The notes under the pieces: generated by a model | The model's input: only the letters and a program-made list of their open reading frames with translations | The model's database searches: none | Told to the model about the DNA's origin: nothing | NCBI RefSeq assembly: GCF_023893635.1 | Contig: NZ_JAMWYK010000001.1 | Span: 310,001 to 374,000, forward strand | Direction: 5' to 3' | Length of the DNA: 64,000 bases | Source of the DNA: Fructobacillus apis | GTDB lineage: Bacteria; Bacillota; Bacilli; Lactobacillales; Lactobacillaceae | Translations under genes and position numbers: made by a program | Part shown: one piece after another, positions 1 through 9,700 of the stretch | Layout of the letters: the number at the start of each line of letters is the position of its first letter | Position numbering within the stretch: the first letter of the stretch is position 1

Positions 1-1
1 T

Positions 2-922
2 CACATCTTCGTTGAATCCGGACTCATCCGTCAAAAGGATAAAGGGTTGCTGGATCAACTCGAAGGACAATTGACACAAAACGGCGTTGCGCCCTCCTTT
101 CGGAAGTCCCGCCCCCACCACTCGCTCTTTCAAAAGGCTAAGTTAGTGGCTCGTGACAAGGCCTTTTCCGACGTAAACCTGCCCGTTGTCGTTGTTGGAA
201 ACAAGGCATCAAGAAACGAAGTGCTCTCCGGCTTTTTGGCCGTTGACGAAAGCAAGAAGCACCCGCTTCTCCTTGTGTCATGGCCGGAAAAGGCAACGCA
301 CATCGACCACTTGATTAGCCAAATCATGACTTCGCTTGCGGCGATGCAGGTGACAGAAGCGCCGGTGGGGCAAATCGTCGGCGACGTGCCAACAAAGGGG
401 CAGCGATACTTCCTCGATTACGTCCAGGTCGGACAGGACTTTTCCGCCCTACTTCCAAAGTTTGACCAAAAGTTCGCCTTCAAGGAAGCCTGGCGTCAGT
501 TCTTGAACTTCTGGAACTTCCTTTCAAGTAACCAGAACGCCTTAACCTTCGGTTGGACGCTTCGCCACGGTGGCACCTACCAGCACTTCTCAAAGACGCT
601 CGGGATGCAGGTGCTGAACAACGGCGCTGATGCCGCTGCCCCCTACACCATTCGCTTGGTGAACCAGGTGCCTTGGCCAAAGATTTTCCTCACTTACCTT
701 CAGGGTAAGAAGGGACGTCAAAACCCTTCCCGTCGTGGTTTTCTTTCCTTTGACGTGAAAGAGAAGGCCGACATCCACATTCGCGACCTGCAATCGGTTA
801 AAACCGATGGTCGGCTCTTGGATAACGGGGCCTACACCTTTACCTTATCCACATGGGGCACTTACCCATTGATTGAAGCGGTTCAGGTTAAAGCTGAACA
901 CAAGCACAAACATCATAAATAA
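2..922 (+). CDS. Unknown protein, 5' end beyond the window
   Basis: The frame is open from the first bases of the window, so the gene begins upstream. A TTG at 47 is only an internal possible start and has no clear ribosome binding site. The visible 306 codons look soluble: there is no membrane segment or signal peptide, the sequence mixes hydrophobic and aromatic residues, and it ends in a His/Lys-rich tail (KAEHKHKHHK). I do not recognise the family. The C-terminal 110 residues read like a beta-rich domain. An accessory-Sec Asp-type protein was considered because surface proteins lie nearby, but those proteins lack the usual accessory-Sec signal peptide and I saw no diagnostic motif. It ends just before a strong terminator, so it is the last gene of its operon. 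Confidence 0.7.
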   Translation, partial: HIFVESGLIRQKDKGLLDQLEGQLTQNGVAPSFRKSRPHHSLFQKAKLVARDKAFSDVNLPVVVVGNKASRNEVLSGFLAVDESKKHPLLLVSWPEKATHIDHLISQIMTSLAAMQVTEAPVGQIVGDVPTKGQRYFLDYVQVGQDFSALLPKFDQKFAFKEAWRQFLNFWNFLSSNQNALTFGWTLRHGGTYQHFSKTLGMQVLNNGADAAAPYTIRLVNQVPWPKIFLTYLQGKKGRQNPSRRGFLSFDVKEKADIHIRDLQSVKTDGRLLDNGAYTFTLSTWGTYPLIEAVQVKAEHKHKHHK

Positions 923-928
923 AGCAGA

Positions 929-960
929 AAAAAAGACGACCATCGCGGTCGTCTTTTTTG
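929..960. terminator. Bidirectional intrinsic terminator
   Basis: The stem GACGACC/GGTCGTC is flanked by an A-run on the left and a T-run on the right. It serves the partial gene on the plus strand and the small membrane gene that converges on it from the minus strand. Confidence 0.9.
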
Positions 961-966
961 TTCCAA

Positions 967-1197
967 TCACTTCTCTTGGTTCTTCAATTCACGTCGCTTC
1001 AACTTCAAAACGAGACGAGCGACGCTCGTCATTTCAGCGTCCTTCGCCTCTTTCTTATCAACGTAAAAAGACAAAAGTAACCAAATCAAAGCAACAGCGC
1101 CCACTAGTATAATGAGCCAATGATTGCCTGTCTTAAAATAAAGCAAGCAGAGAAAGAGTTGGACAAGTCCAAAAAAGTTCAGATTTTTCTTATTCAT
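967..1197 (-). CDS. Small two-helix membrane protein, unknown function
   Basis: This is a 76-residue protein with two hydrophobic helices at about residues 8-21 and 26-45 (LIILVGAVALIWLLLSFYV), followed by a lysine/glutamate-rich cytoplasmic tail. The ATG is preceded by a near-perfect GGAGGAG site, which makes it a real gene despite its size. It lies downstream of metK on the same strand but beyond the metK terminator, so it probably has its own promoter. I do not recognise the family and infer no function beyond membrane location. Confidence 0.72.
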   Translation of the reverse strand: MNKKNLNFFGLVQLFLCLLYFKTGNHWLIILVGAVALIWLLLSFYVDKKEAKDAEMTSVARLVLKLKRRELKNQEK

Positions 1198-1239
1198 AAA
1201 ACTCCTCCAACATCCCGTTCGTTCGCTTCATTCTATCAA

Positions 1240-1262
1240 AAAAAAAACGACGCTAGTCGTTT
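1240..1262 (-). terminator. metK terminator
   Basis: On the minus strand the stem ACGAC-TAGC-GTCGT is followed by a run of about ten T. Confidence 0.85.
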
Positions 1263-1285
1263 TCTAATTTAGCAATTGAATTTGA

Positions 1286-2446
1286 TTAACCCAACTTCGC
1301 CTTAATCGCTTCCACCTTATCCAACTTTTCCCATGGGAGGTCCAAGTCAGGGCGACCGAAGTGGCCGTAGGCTGCGGTTTGCTTGTAGATTGGGCGACGC
1401 AAGTCCAAGGACTTGATGATGGACAATGGACGGAAATCAAAGAGTTCAGCCACGATTTCTTCAATCTTAGCTTCTGAAACCTTCGCCGTTCCGAACGTGT
1501 CGATGTTTAATGACACGGGTGCGGCCACACCGATGGCGTAGGCCACTTGCAATTCGGCCTTGTCAGCCAAACCGGCAGCAACCAAGTTCTTGGCCACGTA
1601 GCGGGCGTAGTAGGCACCAGAACGGTCAACCTTCGTTGCGTCCTTACCAGAGAAGGCTCCACCACCGTGGTGAGCGGCTCCACCGTATGTGTCGACGATG
1701 ATCTTACGACCAGTCAAACCGGAATCGGCTTGTGGGCCACCAAGAACGAAGCGTCCTGATGGGTTGATGTAAAACTTCGTTTCGGCATCAACCAAGTTGG
1801 CTGGCAAAACGGGGTCCAAGACGAGCTTCTTCATGTCGGCACGCAACTGTTCCAATGAGACGTCCTCACCATGTTGCGTTGACAAGACAACGGCGGCGAT
1901 GCGTTCCACTTCACCGTCGTCAGACAATGCCAAAGTCACTTCCCCCTTCGCGTCGGGACGGAGGTAGTCGACCTTGCCCTCTTCACGAACGGCACGGATT
2001 TGACGCATCATTTGGTGGGACAAGTCCAAGGCAAGTGGCAAGTAGTCGTCCGTTTCGTTGGTCGCGTAACCGAAGACCATTCCTTGGTCACCGGCACCCA
2101 ACTGGTCCGGATCGTCTTCGGCGGCGTCAACGGCCTGGGCGATGTCGGCTGATTGTTCAACGATCTTGTTTGAGACGTTGATGGAGTCGGCTGAGAAGCC
2201 GAGTTCTGGCTTGTCGTAACCGATGGCACGAACCGTTTCAACGGCGATTTGACGCACGTTGACGTAGGCTGAGGTTGAGAGTTCACCGAAGATGGAAACG
2301 TCACCGGTTGAAGTCGTCACTTCGATGGCGGCGCGGGCTTGTGGGTCCTTTTCCAAGACGGCGTCCAAGATGGCGTCTGAGATTTGATCAGCGACCTTAT
2401 CGGGGTGTCCGTTGGCAACGGATTCGGCAGTGAAATACTTTGTCAT
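1286..2446 (-). CDS. metK: S-adenosylmethionine synthase
   Basis: MetK makes SAM from methionine and ATP in the cytoplasm, supplying the methyl donor for the cell. The 386-residue length fits the family. Signature motifs are the N-terminal GHPDK (about residues 13-17), the GAGDQG nucleotide loop, and the GGGAFSGKD phosphate-binding loop near residue 260. The start is the ATG at 2446, preceded by AAAGGAG at good spacing. A longer reading that begins at 2473 would run through this ribosome binding site and is not favoured. The gene stands alone behind a SAM riboswitch with its own promoter and terminator. Confidence 0.98.
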   Translation of the reverse strand: MTKYFTAESVANGHPDKVADQISDAILDAVLEKDPQARAAIEVTTSTGDVSIFGELSTSAYVNVRQIAVETVRAIGYDKPELGFSADSINVSNKIVEQSADIAQAVDAAEDDPDQLGAGDQGMVFGYATNETDDYLPLALDLSHQMMRQIRAVREEGKVDYLRPDAKGEVTLALSDDGEVERIAAVVLSTQHGEDVSLEQLRADMKKLVLDPVLPANLVDAETKFYINPSGRFVLGGPQADSGLTGRKIIVDTYGGAAHHGGGAFSGKDATKVDRSGAYYARYVAKNLVAAGLADKAELQVAYAIGVAAPVSLNIDTFGTAKVSEAKIEEIVAELFDFRPLSIIKSLDLRRPIYKQTAAYGHFGRPDLDLPWEKLDKVEAIKAKLG

Positions 2447-2505
2447 GTTTCTGTCTCCTTTTAGTTGGCACACATTTTACTTTGGCACACATCAAGAAAG
2501 GCAAA

Positions 2506-2630
2506 TAAAAAACGCCCAGGACCAGCCTGAGCGAATCAATGCGACTTGGTCTATCTTACAGAATTACCACCGTGCGAATGCCGGTTGGTGCAGGTTCATC
2601 GTGCTGTATCACTTCCCTGCTCTTGATAGT
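2506..2630 (-). promoter_or_regulatory. S-box (SAM-I type) riboswitch with terminator, metK leader
   Basis: On the minus strand the leader carries conserved S-box blocks in order: CTATCAAGAG, CAGG, GATGAACC, ACCAACC, GGTGGTAATTC and a closing GATAG that pairs with CTATC (aptamer about 2551-2630). An intrinsic terminator follows at 2506-2535 (GCTCAGG/CCTGGGC plus a T-run). AGACCAAG just after the aptamer can pair with the CTTGGTC-like strand of the terminator, which would give an antiterminator. SAM binding should therefore stop transcription before metK. The class assignment comes from motif matching by eye; a covariance model search was not run. Confidence 0.88.
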
Positions 2631-2649
2631 GTTGTAATGTATAAAACAT

Positions 2650-2678
2650 ATTATAAATGATAAAATAAAAAAGCACAA
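2650..2678 (-). promoter_or_regulatory. metK promoter
   Basis: The -35 is TTGTGC (2673-2678), the spacer is 17 bp and the -10 is a perfect TATAAT (2650-2655). Transcription would start near 2643, a few bases before the aptamer. Confidence 0.85.
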
Positions 2679-2699
2679 CTACAGTAAAGAGGAAGAACC

Positions 2700-3593
2700 A
2701 TGGCGGAAAACGAAAGCCAACACAATATGAATCCAAACGGGGTGCAAGAAAGCCCGTCAACACAGTCGCCATCCGGCTTTAAGTTTGGACAAGCGGGGGC
2801 GCAAAACTTCTTCTCACGTTCGCGTCGAAGTCGTGAGGAAAAGGCGCAGGCGGAGGCGAACCAACCAAAGCCAAAGGATGTGTACGCGAAATTGCCGGCG
2901 GTGCACCGTTGGACGGTACCGGTCGTCGCACTGGCCTTCCCGTTGATCTGGTGGCTGAAGCCGATTTTGAACGGGACACTGTCGAGCCGCTTGCCCATCG
3001 AACAGATATGGCCGCTGCTCCTGTACTCGTTTTGTACGGCCTTGGCGCTCGGTTTCTTGATTAGCGAACGCTTCGTGAAAAAGGACTGGCGGGTGTACGC
3101 GGCGCTGGCGGCATCGCTCATCGTGCTGGTGAACTCGTCGTTGCGGACACGCTTTGAGGTGCTGGCACTGTTGCTGCTCTTTTTATTGGTGCTCGCCATC
3201 TTGCCGTTTTCCCTTGTCCAATTGCAAAACGGTCTCGGCCTACTGGCCTTGACCTTCATGGTCGCCTTCACGGTGCCTGTCTGCATCACTTTCTTGGCGA
3301 ACAACTACGTCGACACCGCCTTCTTAAACGGCGCTTGGACTTTCTTCTACACCACGCTCTTTTATTTAACGCCTTTGGTGTTACCAAAGGCGAAAGGCCG
3401 CCTGTTAGGTTTGTTCACCGGGTCCGCCTTTTTGATTAACGTCCTCTGCTTCCATCAGTTGGATGCGGGCGTGATGATCGCCCTGGTGTTGACCCTGGGG
3501 ACTTATGTCTTCTCCTTCATTCGGCCACTCACCTACCGCATGCAAGCCATCGTGGCTTCGATTGCCCTCTGCTTGACCATGCTTTTTATCTAA
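2700..3593 (+). CDS. Polytopic membrane protein, unknown function
   Basis: This 297-residue protein has a hydrophilic, low-complexity N-terminus of about 65 residues (Gln/Asn/Ser-rich, then a basic RSRRSREEKAQAE stretch), followed by roughly eight or nine hydrophobic helices with short loops. The start ATG at 2700 follows a GAGGAAG ribosome binding site. It is divergent from metK, and the promoters for the two genes must overlap in the 40-60 bp between them. I do not recognise a transporter or enzyme signature. The family could be a small conserved integral membrane protein of lactic acid bacteria. Confidence 0.85.
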   Translation: MAENESQHNMNPNGVQESPSTQSPSGFKFGQAGAQNFFSRSRRSREEKAQAEANQPKPKDVYAKLPAVHRWTVPVVALAFPLIWWLKPILNGTLSSRLPIEQIWPLLLYSFCTALALGFLISERFVKKDWRVYAALAASLIVLVNSSLRTRFEVLALLLLFLLVLAILPFSLVQLQNGLGLLALTFMVAFTVPVCITFLANNYVDTAFLNGAWTFFYTTLFYLTPLVLPKAKGRLLGLFTGSAFLINVLCFHQLDAGVMIALVLTLGTYVFSFIRPLTYRMQAIVASIALCLTMLFI

Positions 3594-3603
3594 GCAACAA
3601 ACA

Positions 3604-3646
3604 AAAAGACCGGACGGTTTCTTCTGAAACCATCCGGTCTTTTTTG
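3604..3646. terminator. Bidirectional intrinsic terminator
   Basis: The stem AAGACCGGA(C/T)GGTTTC pairs with GAAACCATCCGGTCTT and has an A-run before and a T-run after it. It ends the membrane gene and can also serve the giant adhesin gene converging from the right. Confidence 0.92.
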
Positions 3647-3769
3647 ATTCGTTTCATTCCTACAATCAACGAATCATGATCACGTCTTATGCCTGATCTG
3701 ACTTCTTGTCGCAGTTGCCTGCTCGAGATTCCAAAGGAGCCATAAGCTTTTATTACTCAAAGCGACTGA

Positions 3770-6700
3770 TTAGCCTTCGTTGCGCTTCTTCGTTGCAAAG
3801 TAAGCAACGGAAGTCATCGCAGCCATCACGCCAAGAATCACTTCGGTCAGCATGTTGGCCAAGCCTTCACGCTTTCCGGCTTCTGGAAGAGCGGTCAAAT
3901 GACCGTCCTGTGCGGAAGACAATGCCTCTTCGAAGGCCATCAGCAAACCGCGGATGTCGTCCGTTGATTCAGCCTTTTCAAGCTTAGCAAAGAAGTCGCT
4001 TTGCACCTTGTCTAACATCTTCAAGCGCAGTTCCTTCTTGAAGTGTGTCAGGTTCAGGTCCTTTTCGATGACCTGCTTCATGGCCATCACCTTGTTCTTA
4101 GCGGCGTCCTTCTGTTCGTCCAGAGACAGGCCAGACAAATGAACGTCTTCAAAGAGGTCCATAACAGCTTCTTTTTCAAATGAAAGGACGTCCGCATCTT
4201 CAGCCTGCATCAAAGCCGCCTTCTTTTGTGACCAGTTCTGGTCAAGGGCTGCCTTTTGTGAAGCCTTCTGTTCCGCGCTCAAGGTCGGGTCGCGGTCGAT
4301 GCGGGCCTTGGCCTTTTCCAACGCGTCTTCCATTTGCTTGGCAACGCTTGCCTTTTGGTCATCAACCGAACCATTTGAAGCCATCTGTTCATCGACCTTT
4401 TGCACCTGGTCGTCGAAGGTTGGGTCATCGATTTGATCCGTCAACTTGTCCTTGTTAACCGTCGTATCAATGGCCGCCTTGTTCTTTTCAGCAGCGGCAT
4501 CGATGGCGGCCTTGGCCTTGTTCTTTTGGTCCTTGGTCAAGTTCTTCATCTTGTCGATGGCTGCTTTCTTCTCAGCGGCAACCTTGTCGACATCCGCCTT
4601 CGCTGCTTCCTTTTGGTCAGCAAGCGACGGAATGGCATCAATCTTATCCGAAATATCCTTTACGGCGTCAGAGTACGTTGTATCGTCGTTTCGGACGTTC
4701 AACTGATCCTTGTCATCCGTGGCGTCGATGCCCTTCTTCGCCTTATCGGCTGCCTCGTCAATGGTCTGACCGGCCTTCTTCTTTTCGTCCTTGGCCAGCT
4801 TGTCCATCGCGTTGATGTTTTCCTTGTGCTGGTCGGCATCGTCGTCAATCTGCTGCTTTGACGCCTTCTTTTGGTCATCCAAGGACGGCGTCTTCTTCAC
4901 GTCGTCATCAACGTTCTTGACGTTGTCACCGTAAGAATCGGCCGACTTTTGAACCACGAGGGCGTCCTTGTTCTTGGCGCCGTCAACCGCCGCCTTATCC
5001 TTTAGAACAGCGGCATCCAGGTCAGCCTTTGCCTTGGCCTTTTCCTTCGTTGACAAGTTGTCCATGCCGTCGATAGAAGACTTCTTAGCTTCCGCGTCGC
5101 GGTCAATGGCCGCCTTCGCTTCGCTCTTTTGATCGGCCAATGATGGCTTTTGCGCTACATTCTCCTTGATTCGGTCTCGAGCAGCTGGGAAAGTCGCTTC
5201 CAAACCATTCTTAATCAACGTGTCGGTATCTGAACTATCGTCAATCTTGTCCTTGGCCTTGGTGGCCGCAGAATCAATATCCGCCTTCGCCTTTTCTTTA
5301 TCGTCCTTAGACAGTTTATCCAGGGCGTCAATTTCGGCCTTAAGTGCGTCCGCGTCAGCATCAACGGCATTCATTCCCTTCACCTTTTGTTTGTAAAGGG
5401 AATCGTTCTTTCCAACACCTTCAAGAATCTCAGCGGCGTTCTTTTCGTACTGGTCGTTTTGGAAGTTTTGTGTCAACTCATCCTTCGTCTTAGAGCCGTC
5501 CAATTTTTTAATCACGCGTTCGGCTTCCTTATCCAAGCTCTTGCCGGCTTGCGACTTTTCGCTTTGACTCAAGTTGTCCATCCCGTTGATGGCGTCCTTC
5601 TTTAAGCTTGCATCCTGTTCAATTAAGCCGATGAGCTCTTTCTTTTGGTTGTCCAAGGATTCCTGGTTATTCAAGTCAGCAAAAACGTTATCCGTTTCCA
5701 TTCGGAAGGAATGACCGTCTGCTTCCTTAGCTTTGATATCATCTGCACTGGTTGAGGCATCAACCTTGGCCAGTGCATCTCGTTCAGCAGCACGAACCTT
5801 TTCCTTCGCCTTCTCTTTGTCGGCAGAAGAAATGTTGTCCATCCGGTCGATGCGTGCCTGTTGGTCGTTCGACTCATTTTTCACTTTGTCTTCGGCCTTC
5901 TTCAAGGCATCCGCAAACTGCTTCACCTTGTTTTTCGCGTCTTGTACATCCTGGTCAAAGTTCGTGTTGTTCACAATGTCGACAAGGGAGTCGGTATCAT
6001 GTTTTCCACCATCGACCAGCTTATCCAACCCGGCCACACGGTTTTCGATGTCGTCTTTTGCCTTGTTGGCATCCGCCTTCAGCTTATCCTTCACGATGGC
6101 CTTGCTTTGTTCATCCAAGCCGTCGAGCTTATCCAAGCTATCGTTGGCGTCAGCAATCTTCTTTTTAAGGGCATCCTTAGCGGCCTGCTTTTGATCTTCG
6201 ATGGAAGACTTCTTGTTGTTCAACTCGTCCTTCACAGAATCAACAGCACCATTGGCGTTGAAGTCGTTCTTTGAGTTTGCAACAGAATCAGAATCCTGGG
6301 CACTAGAAATACCGGTTTTGGCCTTCTGGTAGTCTTCGTCAATCTTTTTCAACTCATCAGTGGCTTTCTTTTGCACGTCGCTATCAATGGTACCGTTTGT
6401 ATCCTTGGCCAAGTCCAACATGGCCTTAACCTTCTTTTCCGCATCGGCCTTTTGCTTGTCGATGGCAGCTTGAGCGGCCTTCTTGGCTGTTTCAAGTGCT
6501 TCACGGCGCTTGGCATCATCTTTAGCTGCTTTTTCCTGTGCCGCAGTGTTCGCTGAATCGGCGTTTTTGGCTGCGGCCTCTTTATCGGTCAATGTAGCGG
6601 CCGTACCTTTCGCAGCATTAGCCGCATTGTCGGCATTCGTCTTAGCTGTTTCGGCGTTCTGGGCCGCTGTTTCAGCAGCTTGTGCCGCATCATTTGCAGC

Positions 6701-9700
6701 AATTCCAGCTCTGTCAGCTGCTTCTTTTTTGTCCGAAGCATCCTTCTTCAGATCTTCAACTGATGGTTTTGAATCGGAACCATCCTGATGTTTGTTATCA
6801 TCATGTCCGCCTGTTTCTTGACCTCCAGCATGTTCAGAATCACCAGAGCCACCAGTGTTTTCATTATGATTTTCAGAATTTTCTGACTGCTTCTCTGCTT
6901 CGTCGGCCTTTTGTTTAGCAACTTGATACTCGTTATCGGCCTTAGCTTTATCACCATCCGCCTTTTTCTTATCGGTATCGGCTGTTGACTTAGCCTCGTC
7001 CGCTTGTCGTTTCTTTTCAGCTTCTGATTGCTTCTTCTCTTGAGCAATTCGGTTGGTTTCTTTAGCGGATGCCTCTTCGCCATCTGCCTTTTCCTTGGCT
7101 TTCGCCGCTTGTTCAGCATCCTTCTTCGACTTTTCAGCTTCGGCCGCAGCCTGTGACGCCTTGTTCCAGTCCGCGTTCTTGGCCTGTTCGACAATGTCTG
7201 CTAAGCCTTTATCGCCAGAAAGGTCAGTGTTTTTGTTTTCAAAGTCAGTATCATCCGTCGCAGCGCTGATCGAATCTCGATTCTTCTTAGCAGCTGCTGC
7301 GATGTCGGACTTAGCCTTATTCTTTTCATCGGTCGACAAGCTATTAAGCTTATCAATCGTCGCTATAGCATCCTTTTCCTTTTGGTCAATCAACGCCTTG
7401 CGGGCCTGCTTCTTGTTATCCAAAAGCTTGCCGGCAAGTTCGCCCTTTGCTTTATTCAAAGCATCTTCGAGGTCATTCCCCTGCTTCGCCTTTGCGATAT
7501 CATCGTCTTGCTTGTCAAAGTTCGTCACGCCATCAATCCGCTGATCGACCTTATTTTCAGCATCCGTAATCAGCTGCTTCAACTTATCTCGCTGGTTCTG
7601 CGATAAGTCCGTCATCTCATCGATGGCAGCGCGTTTGTTATTCGCATCCTTTTGAACAGTGTCCTTAGCGCTGTTCTTCGCTTGTTTCAGCGCCTCCTCC
7701 TTCTTTCGAAGGTTGTCTGCCGCGAATTGTGCCATGTTGGTTCTGGCCGTTTCAATGGCGTTCGCCAGCGTCTTTTCGCTCTTTCGTCTTGCTAATTCGT
7801 TGGCATCCGGTGCACCATCAAAGGACTCTTGAAAGGCCTTCTTGGCAGATTCAATATCAGCCTTAAGCTGCGCAATCTGGTCGCCTTCCAATCCCTGGTT
7901 GGCGGCGATTTCACCTTCCGCCTCGTTGGCATCCGCATCCGCGTCATTCTTGGCAACTTGAATCAGCTGATCAATTGGCAAGTTGTTCGGAATTGGCATT
8001 TCAGCATTCTTAACGAGTTCCTCAACGCGGGCGGCATCAGTAGCCTCACCAATGGACTTATTGATTCGATCGGCTTCCACTTGAACCTGACGATAAGCCT
8101 CGTCTTTTTGTCCGTCGGTCAAGTTGTTCATCTCTTTAATGTCAGCGATGGCCTTGTTAGCCTTCTTTTGAACGTCATCCTTTGCTTTTGACTTTGTCTT
8201 TTCAAAGGCGTCCGCATCAACCTTCACGCTGTTTTCAACGCTCTTGGCAAAGTCAGACCCGGCCGTGACCGACGGAATCTCGTCGGTTGTTCGAGCAGCA
8301 TCAACACGGTGAACAAAGTCTTGGTAGTCGCCAGTCAAATCGTTATCGTACTGAGCCTTTTGTTCAGACGTCAACTGGTCGTTGTGCTTGATGTCCGTCA
8401 ACTTATCGTTTACCAAACGGGCAGCGGAACGACGGGCTTCCTTCTTCTTATCCGTCAAAATCTTAAGGTCAGCTTCCGCTTTGGCGCGAATGGCGTTCAC
8501 CTTCATGGCATCGTTGGCCTCTTTCGAGTCCAAGTCGTCCTTGGCTTTTTTAACAGCGTTATCGATGGCGTTCTTTTGAGTCTGCTTTTCGTCAGGTGTT
8601 AAACCACCATCTAAATCAATTTTGGCCTTGGCGGTCGTGGCGCGTTGCTCCAAATCCGTCTTAACCGTTTCACCAGTGTTTTCGATGGACGTCTTCGCGC
8701 TGTCCTTTCGCTCGTCCAGCGTTTGGTTGGGCTTCACCACAACTTCAGCGTAGGCTTCACCAGGGAGGTGACTGAAAATCTTGTCTTCCAAGTCGTCGGC
8801 GTTTTGAACCGTGTCGAACTTCTGCTTCAACTTTTCGGTTACTTTATCAATATCAGGATAAATCTTTTCTTTTTCTTCATTGGTCAAATCAGGGTCGGAA
8901 TCGATTTCTGCACGCTTTTGTTTGGCAGCAGCATCAATGGCTGCAAAGACCTCTTGCTTACGGTCTTTTACCGCAGCGTTTGACTTATGCTTTGCTTCGG
9001 CGGCCTTCTTTCGGTCGTCAATGACGTCCTGAACATCCTTCGCGTTATCCTTCTTATCGATGTCGTAGTCAATACCAGCAAAGGCCTTGTCCACTTCAAA
9101 GTGTTGGTCCTGCTTTTCTTGGTGGTTCAACGTATCGTCTTGGTCAATGCGAGCGTGAATTTCCTTTTTGACCTTTTCGATTTCAGCCTTAGCCGCTGCC
9201 TTCTTAGTCTTTGATTCCACTCGCTTGGCCAAGGCTTCTTGAATTTCTTTCTTCAAAACGGTCTGAGTACGGACCTGCAGACGTGGCGTTGTATAGTATT
9301 GGTCTGGAAGATTCAAGGCATCGGTACTACCGTCAGGCGTATAACCAACTTTGATGCTATCAACGTTCTTATCAAAATCGTCAGATAGTACAATTTTATG
9401 TTCTTTTCCAAGGTTTGGATATTCAACTTTCGTGAAAATCGTCTTCGTTGGTTCAACGGCAACCCCGGCAAAGACAACTCTCCCCTTCGGGTCAACCTTC
9501 CGATAGTCGTTTCGGTTACGACTATAGCGCTTATATTCCTTATAGCTGTTTGGTTGCCCGTCTTTTCCAGTAAGAATGGAAACGGAGTTGGCGCGTCCTA
9601 TGGGCCAGATCGAAATCTGTGTCTTTCCACCAACGTAGGCGGCGATGTTCTTTCCAGTATCGGGATCTTTACGAACGTAAACGTTCTTCACTTGGTAGTC

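Noticed and set aside
2700-3304. 217-codon minus-strand frame opposite the membrane protein
   Set aside because: The plus-strand frame has a good ribosome binding site, membrane helices and a terminator.
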